Shown here: positions 30,451 to 39,485 of the stretch, piece after piece
Position numbering within the stretch: position 1 is the first letter of the stretch
Layout: each line of letters starts with the position of its first letter
Assembly: GCA_946965045.2 (NCBI GenBank)
Contig: OX337239.1
Location: 1,426,001-1,490,000 of the forward strand
Reading direction: 5' to 3'
Length of the DNA stretch: 64,000 nt
Source: Epithemia pelagica
Taxonomy: Eukaryota > Bacillariophyta > Bacillariophyceae > Surirellales > Surirellaceae
Translations under genes and position numbers: made by a program
Notes under the pieces: generated by a model
Seen by the model: only the letters and a program-made list of their open reading frames with translations
Told to the model about the DNA's origin: nothing
Database searches by the model: none

Positions 30451-32480
30451 TTAAGAGGTTCCGCCAGCTGAAGAAAAAATTTTAAAATCACATTGATTCC
30501 CTGCTGTAGGACTGGAATCTGGTTCGTCCACTTTTCTCCCCGCCGCTTCGACAGCCACCACCAAACCCGTCCGCTGTCCAAGGCAAATCGACTTTAATTC
30601 TTGAATTTTGTTTTCCCAATCCTTCTTCAAACTGAAGGCCATGTAATTGTCCAAGACTTCGTCTCCGGCTTGGACGGAGTGTACCAGCACATCCGAGGCG
30701 GAGGATTTGGACATGTATAACCGATCTCCAGCGGGGTCAAAAAGGTACTGAAACTGGGGAAACATGGTATCCATATCCTCTACAGTGGCCGTGAGTTCGG
30801 TATAATTGGTGGCCACTCCAATATTGTTGGTCCCATTGCATCCATGATTGACAAAGGTGGTAATGCCTGGATCGACTATGTGTGCTTCCAGACCCCAAAA
30901 ATCGTCAGGAAATCCGTAGCCTTTCATGTAATTGTCCAAGGCTTTCCACTTGGCTGGTACCAATTCCAATAGTTCTTGCATAATTTCAGTAGTCAAAGGT
31001 TTGACAAGCATGCTATGGACTGCCTCTTCGAGGGTAAAGTACGTTCCCTTGGCAAAGGCATGTTTGAAAAAGACGCCCCGTCCTGCATTGGCCACGCGAC
31101 TGGGTCCAAATTCCAGAGCCGAAACGGGTAAATTGGGCACATCGGGGTCGTACCCCCGAACGACGGTACAATGCGGCGATGTTTGTCTCGTCGTTTGACA
31201 ATAGTGATTTTCTTGAACGCGGCTGGGGTTTTGATAGTGTTGTTGGGTGGCTCCGTCTAGAAACCGCAAGGATGGTGGTGGTGGTCCACCTGCAGCACTT
31301 GAAATCCTCTTGGCCACGTCAACCTGAATGGAGGAGGCATCGGCATGCCATTCAGCCAAGGCATCCTCATCCGTGAAAATGATACGAAATTCGTGGACAC
31401 GGTGATCCGAGCGGCGACCACCAAGGAGAATTGATTCGGAATAGGCTGCCATTTTGATAGCCTCGGAATTGGCCCAGATACTCGTAAAAGGGTCGAGGGG
31501 GGATGAATCCACATCACCTGTTGTTCTTGGTGTCGCGGCTCCGACATGGGCTACCAACACTCCCGTCGGAGAGAGTGCCGATGCCAAAGCGTCCAGAAAC
31601 GATTGGTCGTTCAACATGGGATGAGAGAACAAGTTGTATGGTGTATCCATGTCGCTGCAAGAAAACAGGTGTGTCAGAAAAATGTCGTCGTGAGCAGTTG
31701 TTGTGAAAGAACCAGACACTCCGGCGCATGTACGTACAGCAGGGTATCCAAAAGAATGACATCCAATTTATTGTCTGATATTTCCTCTTTATCATCATCA
31801 TCTTCTTCTTCTTCTTCTTCTTCTTCGTTATCATTCGCTGCACTACCATAGTGATCGAGGAACCAAGTCCGTGCGGTTTCCAGATTCGTTACCGTGGTCA
31901 AATGCACTCGTGGATCGTCCTTCCAATTAGACGACAACAATAAATCGTCATTCAGGTCCGACCCGTGCTTATTCTCGTTTTCATTTTCGTTGTCATGAAC
32001 CAGGTGCAACACATGACAGTGTTGGACGGTAGTGTGTTTCAAGACTTGATGGAGACTCCCAACCACCATGTCACGGCTGATCGTCGGACTGGCCACCACC
32101 AGGGCCACCTGCTGAGGAGATTTGTGCGACAGCAAGGCCGGATGAACCAGTGTTTCGTGATAGAGTTCCAATGAAGAAGAACACTCCGACTTGGACCATT
32201 CTTCATTGTTGTGCCAAACTCTACAAACCTTTTCTTGTTCCTCCTTTCCAACGCTTGCATGCCACGAAGCAAAAAGACTTGTTTGTCGGCGCAAACCAGT
32301 GGAAAGGGCGAATGGCACGACCGCTGCTAGAACGAAATGCCATAGGATCCGTCTCCAAGTCAAATGAATTGCAGTGAAACCATCACTAGATCGTTTGGTC
32401 GTCGTCGTGTTGCATTCGGTGTGGACCGTCGTGTTCGTGTCTGCTGGTAGGTGAGCATTCTTATTGTTCTTATTGTTCAT
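30451..32480 (-). CDS. Spermidine-synthase-like plus SET-domain protein
   Basis: Exons 32480-31738 and 31654-30451 join across an 83-bp intron (GTACGT donor, CTTGCAG acceptor) to give 648 residues. A hydrophobic segment at about 46-62 predicts a signal anchor. Residues 115-310 look like a Rossmann-type aminopropyl- or methyltransferase fold: VALVVASPT, then DVILLDTLL split by the intron, then LSPTGVLVAHVG. The glycine-rich first motif of true spermidine synthases is not evident. The SET domain starts near 429 (FGPSRVANAGRGVFF), with FVNHGCNGTNN near 516 and GDEVLDNY near 579, the NH-C and Glu-Tyr signature of protein lysine methyltransferases. An acidic run of Glu and Asp codons ends exon 1. 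The membrane anchor suggests a non-histone target; that is inference. Confidence 0.72.
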
Positions 32481-32573
32481 GACGAGGGGCTTCTTTGCCG
32501 TATCCAAGGGAGGTTGATGCTGTTCTTCGTCTTTTTTTTTGTTTCTGTGGGTTTTGTGGAAGGTGGAAAGTGT

Positions 32574-32606
32574 TTATGTCTTGGGTCTTGGGTCTTGGGT
32601 CTTGTG
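32574..32606 (+). repeat. GGTCTTGT/GGTCTTGG microsatellite
   Basis: A short 7-bp tandem repeat, TCTTGGG repeated about four times, ending in TCTTGTGCGTGGTCTTGTG. It lies 5' of the SET gene, in its likely promoter region. Confidence 0.6.
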
Positions 32607-32670
32607 CGTGGTCTTGTGTCTTCACGTCCCACGACCCACGTTCCGATTTCCGATAGTGCCAATGGCGCAA

Positions 32671-32880
32671 GAGCATATTATTTATGCATATGAGATCGCA
32701 TGTTTTCAAGCGTCCAAGCGAGCATATTTACGAGTTACGAGTACGAGCACGAGTACGAGCAATATGAGATCGCTTGTTTTCCAGCCTCAAAACGAGCATA
32801 TTTATGCATATGAGATCGCGCGTCAAAGTCGAAGCGAGCATATTTATGCATATGAGATGGCGTGTTTTCAAGCGTCTGAT
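32671..32880 (+). repeat. Dispersed GAGCATATTTATGCATATGAGAT repeats
   Basis: Copies start at 32671, 32719 (short), 32794 and 32836. Each contains the palindromic core ATGCAT within CATATTTATGCATATGAGAT and is usually followed by a TGTTTTCAAGCGTC-like tail. Spacing varies (42-75 bp), so this is neither a simple tandem array nor a CRISPR. No ORF uses it. Confidence 0.75.
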
Positions 32881-33225
32881 ATGCGACTATGATTCTCTAA
32901 AAAATCTCAGATATTGTCTCTGCTCTCGGTATTTGTGGAGCTTCTTTGGATACACTGGACACTGGAAACCCAAACTCAACACAACCATCATTCTCTCTCT
33001 CTGTTTGACGCAGCAGGTAACAACAACAACAACAAGGACGTATATACACACTTTTCAATCAACTATAAAGCCTGTGTGATACTACTGACTCTACAGAGGT
33101 CTCTACTAGAGGATTTGGACGTGTGCTTGCACTACCGACACGTGATGGACCACTCGTTCCGACTCACGCACAGGCATGCAGACACATTCATGTCCAGTCG
33201 TGTAGGAACAGAACTTGCGTCCTCG

Positions 33226-33500
33226 ACGACGATGATGACAACGACAAGTACGAGGATTCGACGCTGGCTAGACAACTGCTTCTAGCCCAAAGCCTCGACA
33301 CCACACTGCGCAGTGGCGGAGTCCAAATGAATTTCGTCGCAGTTTCCTTCCTCACAATGCCACCATGAATACATGGGATGACAATAGTCGGGGAGATAGG
33401 GCAGATGGCAGTGTACATTCCAACTGGCACCAAAGATATTGGCATTGCAGTGCCAATCCAACGTACAACAACGGCCACAGCCTGTGGGCTCTTTTGTCAT
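33226..33500 (-). pseudogene. Truncated copy of the cysteine-rich secreted protein gene
   Basis: The frame from 33500 to 33282 reads CGRCCTLDWHCNANIF, PYLPDYCHPMYSWWHC and EEGNCDEIHLDSATAQC. It aligns residue for residue with the cysteine-rich domain encoded at 34300-34500. It ends with TAG exactly where the larger copy has GYQHL. Upstream the frame meets a TAG with no signal peptide. It therefore looks like a dead partial duplicate. The remaining similarity after the stop (CGTCGAATCCTCG near 33255) extends the duplication to about 33226. Confidence 0.7.
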
Positions 33501-33591
33501 TTGTGTCTGTCGTTCTGGGTTGTCCTTGGTTCTTTTCTATGGAACAATCGACACCCATGACAAATAACCACTCGTGAGCTCAACCGGGCTG

Positions 33592-34566
33592 TCATGGGCC
33601 AGGTAGACAATCTTCATCAGTAGATACAACAAGGATCACAGAACAGGACAAAAATGAGGGTAAGGAGGAAGTCATGATCAGTGGCTGCAATTCTTCGTCG
33701 CGAAACAGGCCATGTTGGTGAACCACAATCACGTGGGTGGATGACAAACGTGTGAAATGCGCGATATTTCTGGAGCGCTTCAATGTCTTTTGAACCATCG
33801 CCCAGAGAACCACGGCCACATAACCGAGAAACGCAAGGACAGTCACGACAAAGCCAGTCTTGGAGGACGACGTTGGCTTTAAGGACTCACTGCATAGCTG
33901 TGACGAAAATCTCTTGAACGTGCAATGATGAACAAATGTACTTGGTTCCGATGAGGGGTTCTCACTAGGCATGTTACTTGGCATGGCGGTTGGTAGTTTT
34001 GTAGGCGATCGACTGGGCTTGGAGCTGGGAGCGCTGGTGGGAAGTCAGCTTGGTGCTCGACTGGGCTTGGAGCTGGGAGCGCTGGTGGGAAGTAGGCTTG
34101 GTGTTCGACTGGGCTTGGAGCTGGGAGCACTGGTGGGAAGTAGGCTTGGTGATCGACTGGGCTTGGAACTGGGAAGCTTTCTTGCTGATTCGCTGCGAAT
34201 GGATGGCGACAATGTGCGAGGATTCGACGCTGGCTCTTGGAAGGGACCACGGCACAGTTTTGCAGACAAATGCTGGTAGCCAAAAGCCTCGACACGACAA
34301 TGCGCAGTAGCGGAGTCCAAATGAATTTCGTCGCAGTTTCCTTCCACACAATGCCACGATGAAGAAATGGGATGATAATAGTCGGCGTGGTAGGGCAGAT
34401 GCATGTTGACATCACAAGTGACACCAAAGAAATTTGCATCGCAGTGCCAATCCAACATACAACAGCGGCCACGGCATGTGGGCTCTTCTGTTTGACAGCG
34501 ACCCTGCACGTGAACCAGCAACTTGGAAAAGCCCAGTATCAACAGGATTGGATCATTCGCCTTCAT
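33592..34566 (-). pseudogene. Secreted cysteine-rich, PSS-repeat membrane protein with an internal TGA
   Basis: The ATG at 34566 starts a signal peptide (ILLILGFSKLLVHVQG). A cysteine-rich domain of about 85 residues follows, with CRGRCCMLDWHC, WHCVEGNCDEIHLD and eight or more Cys. A Ser/Pro-rich region of 16-residue repeats (48-bp units at 34021, 34069 and 34117 on the plus strand) comes next. After a TGA at 34047-34045 the same frame stays open through more Pro-Ser sequence, a membrane helix (GFVVTVLAFLGYVAVVLWAMV) and a basic cytoplasmic tail to 33592. In sister repeats the TGA position reads as Leu. The full reading is 324 codons; as it stands the product would be a secreted, anchor-less form. 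Pro-Ser-rich stalks are common in diatom cell-surface proteins. Confidence 0.65.
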
Positions 34567-34898
34567 TGCTGTTGGCTTTCAGGAATATAAAAGGCAAACC
34601 CGGCTCAGACAGATCCTAAAGCAGGGGAGTACATTTTTAGCGCCAATTACTGAGTGGGTCTTGAAACAACCTCACGGTTCACAGAAAAGTCTCAAATCAG
34701 ATAAGATCTGTGTGTGCTCGGTGGATTCACGCGCCGGGGGGAGACAGACAGAACCAAAATCAATCTGCTAGTGCTGTCTGGTCAGTGTTTTTCCTTGAGA
34801 CCCAAACACTTTTGTGGTAGTCACTTTGTCACCAGAATTGCTGGAGTCATGTCGTCAAGGTTCATTTGTGGTTGTCCTTCGATGGTGATTTTTCTTTT
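34567..34898. other. Intergenic, no gene seen
   Basis: Contains the start side of the cysteine-rich gene and the 3' flank of the membrane protein gene. Bases from 34848 on belong to a segment duplicated at 38245. Confidence 0.5.
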
Positions 34899-37175
34899 TT
34901 ATTGCAAGGTTTTCCAAGCCCAATCGGGCGACGTTTGTTGTCGTTGTTGTTTTTGTTTGGCCAAGGGCAATCCCAGGAGCAACCAGGCCAGACTGGTTCC
35001 CAGCAACCCAAGACTGGTCCACACTCCATGCACCTCTTGTGCCAAGGGGACCATGGCATCGTCCAACAAGGTACGAGGCGATTCGGCCACACAGGTTCTG
35101 CAATCGCCAATAATGAATTCCGATTGTCGATTCCAGGAAACCACCATTCCATCATGGTTGTTGTCGTCATTGGCATTCGCATCATCATTGTAGTAGCCCG
35201 AAGAAGGTGCTTGATCCGCATTGTACGAAAAATCGACACCACCACCACCATCGTCATTTTGTCCTGGATTGGCATTTTGAAATCGATAATTGAGATAATC
35301 GTAGACTGTGACAAATTGTACTGCCTGTTGGTCGTCATTTTGTGCTTGTTCTTGTTGATACACGAGAGGTTGTGTCGCCAAGACACAGGACACGTGTGTG
35401 GTCATGGTATCTTGACAATACGAATCGGGTTGATTGGGGCAGGCCCAGTCACCACCCCATGCGACCGACACTTGGACGGCAATATACGACGATTCGTCGT
35501 CCTTGTCGTCCATTCCATTGGAGGATACTACAACCGTGACATCGCCATTGTTGTTGGTGGTGGTTGCTTGGGGTGCATTGGGACACCACACTTGGTTTTG
35601 CACATCATTTGGATCATTGCCGTCGTCCGCTTGTACTACTTCGTATCCCGTGACCCAGGCATTGCCTTGAAAGGCCGAGGATGAGGCGAGGGGTTGTAGT
35701 CGTTGCGAGGTTTGGGACCACGCATGAGCACAAACGATACCAAGTCCCAACCCTGCTGCCGCAATCACGGAAGCCACCACTTTTGTGGACACGGTCGCTT
35801 GTCGTGAGGTCCGAATCGGCGGTGCTGCTGGACGAGGAGCCGACACGGGAGCAACCGCAGTCGCCGTCGGTGGTACATCCGGCGATCCCTGCACAAGGGG
35901 TTGTGGAGGTGTATAGGACGATGCGGATGATTCATTTTCGGTAGTAGCTGGTGTTTGTTTGGATACCGTACCCGCCTCGTGGTTTTCGGAAACCAATGGT
36001 TCTTGAGGTGGGAGACTGTGATTGGGCAATTCAATCACGCCATTCGTAGACGACGTTGTTGTTGTTTGGGAAGAACCGGTCCACGACGAGCGGACCGCTT
36101 GCACCAGACGGTGTCCCCAATACTGTCCTTGTTGCACCACCAAGACCAGAGTGGGTATCGTATACAAGATCAGGAGGGTTGCCAGACAGCCATAGGACAA
36201 CAAAAACCAGGTACGAAACCAATCGCGCGTCGAGGTCCATCGTGAAATACTGGTCCATCCATAGGTTTGTGGCACTTTGGTAATCCGACGATAGGAATAC
36301 CACCACAACCAGGATGTGATGAGCAAGGTACAGGTGCCCAATACTTGCAACGATACCGGCAAGGCAGTGCCCAAGACAAACAAGGAACGACGAGCTCCTC
36401 CGGAATGGGCCGGTCGAGTGGGAACGGTGGTCGTTTGCGGGTCGGACGCAGTGTTCTTGTTTGGTTTCAGATCGTCGTCCTCCTCCTCAGTGGCATCGCG
36501 CATCCGGACAAAGACATTGGACCATTTCTTGGCTTGAATTTCATTGTATTCGTAAATGCGCGAGGCCGATGGTTGTACCAGTTGTTGCCGTTTGTTGGTC
36601 GTCGTTGTCGTTGTAGGCTTGTGTGGTTTCGTACCTGCCTCCTTATTGGATTCGTCTTGGTCGTCTGCTGCCAAGGCCGCTTGGTGAAACAAGGCACGGG
36701 TCAACCACACCGCCATACAAACTTGCCACAGACCAGCTAGAATGGTACAGGGAGGATACCAATCCACCGGATTGCCTCGTACCGGAAGTAGACACATGAG
36801 GACCACCACCAGTCCTTGGATCGTCCACGCCAAACCAGCCATGTCACAAGATGTCCGACCTTTGGAATTGGAATAGATACAGGCACCAAGACAGGCAGAA
36901 CACCATCGCGCAAGAACAGAAGAAGAAGACGAGGACGAGGAATCGCTTGGGGGCTCCGTGGTGTTGGTCGTCGTCGTTGTCGTCGTTGCAGGCGGTGCAG
37001 CCAAGGGAACACATGTCTCAGTCATGGTAGAAACCAAAAGTTCCAGGTTGTTGGCTTGGTAGTTCTTGTTGTTGTTATTGTTTTCGGGGGTGTCTGCTTG
37101 CACTTGAGTTGCTTTTGATGGTTGGTCGAAGATGTTGTTTTTGTTGCGGTTCCCTTTTCGTTGTTGTCTTTTCAT
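34899..37175 (-). CDS. Large multi-pass membrane protein, unknown
   Basis: The first ATG of the frame is at 37175 (758 residues). A second ATG at 37025 in a better context (CTACCATGA) would give 708. Hydrophobic segments include GLAWTIQGLVVVLMCLLP, WVLITSWLWW-like and LLSYGCLATLLILYTI helices in the first half, a single helix VVASVIAAAGLGLGIVCAHAW in the middle, and a final SLGLLGTSLAWLLLGLPLA. The part between the last two is likely extracytoplasmic: it is Asp/Asn/Gln-rich, has several Cys (QVWCPNAP, WACPNQPDSYCQD, GDCRTC) and no known motif. Basic and Thr-rich linkers join the rest. I do not recognise the family. The last 84 codons are duplicated at 38290-38541. Confidence 0.7.
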   Translation of the reverse strand: MKRQQRKGNRNKNNIFDQPSKATQVQADTPENNNNNKNYQANNLELLVSTMTETCVPLAAPPATTTTTTTNTTEPPSDSSSSSSSSVLARWCSACLGACIYSNSKGRTSCDMAGLAWTIQGLVVVLMCLLPVRGNPVDWYPPCTILAGLWQVCMAVWLTRALFHQAALAADDQDESNKEAGTKPHKPTTTTTTNKRQQLVQPSASRIYEYNEIQAKKWSNVFVRMRDATEEEDDDLKPNKNTASDPQTTTVPTRPAHSGGARRSLFVLGTALPVSLQVLGTCTLLITSWLWWYSYRRITKVPQTYGWTSISRWTSTRDWFRTWFLLSYGCLATLLILYTIPTLVLVVQQGQYWGHRLVQAVRSSWTGSSQTTTTSSTNGVIELPNHSLPPQEPLVSENHEAGTVSKQTPATTENESSASSYTPPQPLVQGSPDVPPTATAVAPVSAPRPAAPPIRTSRQATVSTKVVASVIAAAGLGLGIVCAHAWSQTSQRLQPLASSSAFQGNAWVTGYEVVQADDGNDPNDVQNQVWCPNAPQATTTNNNGDVTVVVSSNGMDDKDDESSYIAVQVSVAWGGDWACPNQPDSYCQDTMTTHVSCVLATQPLVYQQEQAQNDDQQAVQFVTVYDYLNYRFQNANPGQNDDGGGGVDFSYNADQAPSSGYYNDDANANDDNNHDGMVVSWNRQSEFIIGDCRTCVAESPRTLLDDAMVPLAQEVHGVWTSLGLLGTSLAWLLLGLPLAKQKQQRQQTSPDWAWKTLQ

Positions 37176-37316
37176 GTATTGTGTGGAGTCGTTTGAATCG
37201 GATTCGAGAGCCGTTTGTCGAGACAAAACGTGGAAGACATAATTGACGAGATGATAGCGTTGGTTGGAGTCGTGCTTTCCGAGGAGTGGCGTGCGCGCAA
37301 GAACTCCATCCAACAC

Positions 37317-37995
37317 GAAAAGAAAAAGAATGGGGGACTTGTCCCAACACGAATCGGTAACGGACTCCTCTCATAAATTCCGGTCGCACAGACACTCAAT
37401 GCCGCTTACTGCTTTACTATTTTACTCTTACTCTTTTGGGGGATTTTGTGTCCTGGTGCCTTTCATTTTTCATTGCGAAGGACAATGTTACGATGTTCTG
37501 TTGAAACGAAGAAAAAAGAAACACCTCATCCCTTTTCAGAACGCAGCGCATAGGTAAGATGCCGCGTACTGCTTACTGCTTTACTCTACTTTCGTGGGTT
37601 CCCGTGTCAGAAACAAGCAGTCTCATTCGAAAAGGGAAGAAATAAAGAGAATGATTGGTCGGTAAGTTCGACAGGTCATTCGAGTGTTGGACAGATCATT
37701 CACTTTTTTGCGTTTTGTAATGAGATTGATGAGACTTAAGCCCCTGCTGTCGCTTCCACGCAGATTTGAGCCGCAATGGTCACCAAAGACAATGTGGCGA
37801 CCATAGTCAAACAGGACGGGATCAGGAAAGTAGACCGCCTTGGGCTGGTCACACCTGCTGCTCCTGCCATCCTTCAGAGTAGTTTTGTTTTATCCCCGCC
37901 GTGGCTGTGACACAGGGAGGTCGGTGGCCTTTTTTACGATCAAAACACTGGCCGGATGAACACTGCGAACAGCTACTTTTAAATGACCCACTGTG
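37317..37995. other. Intergenic, no supported gene
   Basis: Lies upstream of the large membrane protein gene. A sequence like GCTTTACTNTTTTACTC occurs twice (37405 and 37570), suggesting a short duplication. Small ORFs here have no supporting features. Confidence 0.4.
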
Positions 37996-38107
37996 TTTTC
38001 TCCGGTACTGGAACAAACAACGAATTGGGGGTAGGCAACACCTTTTGAGACTTGACAGAAGGTATTGCCTTCTGCCAATTCTTTGTTTCTTCAAGTACCG
38101 AAGAAAA
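37996..38107. repeat. 47-bp inverted repeat with an 18-bp loop
   Basis: The left arm 37996-38042 (TTTTCTCCGGTACTGGAACA and onward) matches the reverse complement of the right arm 38061-38107 at 39 of 47 positions. The loop is 38043-38060. The transcript of either strand could fold into a long hairpin. The minus strand of the left arm and the plus strand of the right arm encode similar peptides (GVAYPQFVVCSSTGEN and GIAFCQFFVSSSTEEN), which points to an inverted duplication of formerly coding DNA. Confidence 0.75.
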
Positions 38108-38244
38108 TTGTTGATATTGCACAAACATTTTGGTTTTGTTGTTGTGGAGGATGGCAAAATGATAGACAAGTCCTTGACGGTGACCATCAATCGGGGTTTA
38201 ACAAGGAAAGTCTGGCGTTGACCGGCTGTAGTCCTTGTCCATTT

Positions 38245-38577
38245 CATGTCGTCAAGGTTCATTTGTGGTTGTCCTTGGTTATTCTTCTTTTATTGCAAGG
38301 TTTTCCAGGCCCAATCGGGCAAAGTCTGTTGTCGTTGTTGTTGTTGTTGTTTGGCCAAGGGCAATCCCAGGAGCAACCAAACCAGACTGGTTCCCACCAC
38401 ACCAAGGCTGGCCCACACCCCATGCACCTCTTGTGCCAAGGGGACCATGGCATCGTCCAACAAGGTACGAGGCGATTCGGCTACACATGTACGGCAATCG
38501 CCCATATTGAATTCCGATTGTCGATTCCAGGAAACCACCATTCCATCCTGGTTGTCGTCATTGGCATTCGCATCATT
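38245..38577 (-). pseudogene. Partial copy of the 3' end of the large membrane protein gene
   Basis: This segment repeats 34848-35186 at high identity. It includes the stop, 84 C-terminal codons (WNRQSEFNMGDCRTCVAE through LLLGLPLAKQ) and about 50 bp of 3' flank. It has small indels in the GTTGTT run that codes for Gln. There is no start and nothing upstream of the copied part, so it is a stray duplicate rather than a gene. Confidence 0.88.
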
Positions 38578-38765
38578 TTAGAAGTGGACTTATACGAGGC
38601 ATAAGACACCGTAACGTTGTTCACCTGTCAACAGTCTACAAAACGAGATGCCTTTAAGTCTGTCCGTCGTCACGGAAAACAACAACCAAAAACCAAACCC
38701 GAAAAGCATCTACAAAACCGCACCCACTCGTCAGCATCAACAGGCACGAAGAAAGGAATGCAAAC

Positions 38766-39485
38766 ATGGAGAAAGTAGATTCCGGTGTTCATAAAAAGAA
38801 AGGTTCTGGTGCTGACAGCGATCCCAAAACTCCGACCAAGTCGCCCGAGTCGCCAAGTGAAATCGATCGTATGGAAACCGCATCGATGACCAAACCCACA
38901 GATAGTCCCGTCTCCTCAAAGGGAAGCGCCGATATCCTTGTCATGGACGATCCTAATTACATCCAGCCATCCCAAATGGACATTGTCCTTACCGATATCG
39001 ACTCCACCTACCTTCATGGCGACCTTTCCGACTTGCTTCAGGTAGAGTACTTATCAGCCGTTTCAGAGGAAGACGAAGCAATGCTTGCGGCGCAGACGCG
39101 GTTGGATGGGAAGATTGTTGACCGGAACTTGCGATTTATCATCAATGTTCCCTGTCGACGTTCTAGCCGCCGAAACGACCAGACAAGTCCCCGGTCGGCC
39201 CTTCCCTATCGCAACGTCTTCTTTCTTGTTGACACTGCGTCGCCTCACTCCTTTCTGTGTCGGGAGACAATGGAAAAGTTGATGCCTGCTGCGAATGATG
39301 GAAATCCCATCCCGCAAATGATCTGCATGGAGCTTTGCCTTTGCGGCGGAAGTCTTGTTGAATTCCACTTGTCTCCCCCCGGGTCCCACTTTGCGGATGT
39401 GAACATTTTGGGAGGGAATGCCTTGCGGGCTATGGATCTGATTTCCAGCCATCGAACCATGTCCTTCACGCTTTCGTTTCACTGA
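38766..39485 (+). CDS. Single-domain retropepsin-like protein (DTA motif)
   Basis: The ATG at 38766 (AAACATGGA) gives 239 residues. The first 65 are Ser/Pro/Lys-rich and probably disordered; residues 66-100 are acidic. From about 120 the sequence fits a retroviral-type aspartic protease fold: NVFFLVDTASPHSFLC with DTA in place of DTG, then MELCLCGGSLVEFHL, then DVNILGGNALRAMDL, the usual hydrophobic-Gly pair after which such domains end. No reverse transcriptase or other retroelement domain is nearby in frame, so it may be a domesticated protease or a Ddi1-like stand-alone domain. Activity with DTA is uncertain. It is intronless. Confidence 0.6.
   Translation: MEKVDSGVHKKKGSGADSDPKTPTKSPESPSEIDRMETASMTKPTDSPVSSKGSADILVMDDPNYIQPSQMDIVLTDIDSTYLHGDLSDLLQVEYLSAVSEEDEAMLAAQTRLDGKIVDRNLRFIINVPCRRSSRRNDQTSPRSALPYRNVFFLVDTASPHSFLCRETMEKLMPAANDGNPIPQMICMELCLCGGSLVEFHLSPPGSHFADVNILGGNALRAMDLISSHRTMSFTLSFH

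Noticed and set aside
32671-32880. CRISPR-like array
   Set aside because: Spacing is irregular, copies differ and the genome is eukaryotic.
34045-34047. TGA as a selenocysteine codon
   Set aside because: It lies in a Pro-Ser repeat, not a redox motif, and aligned repeat units have Leu there.
34866-35684. 272-codon plus-strand ORF
   Set aside because: It is antisense to the large membrane protein and shows reversed Gln/Asn-rich codons; no motif of its own.
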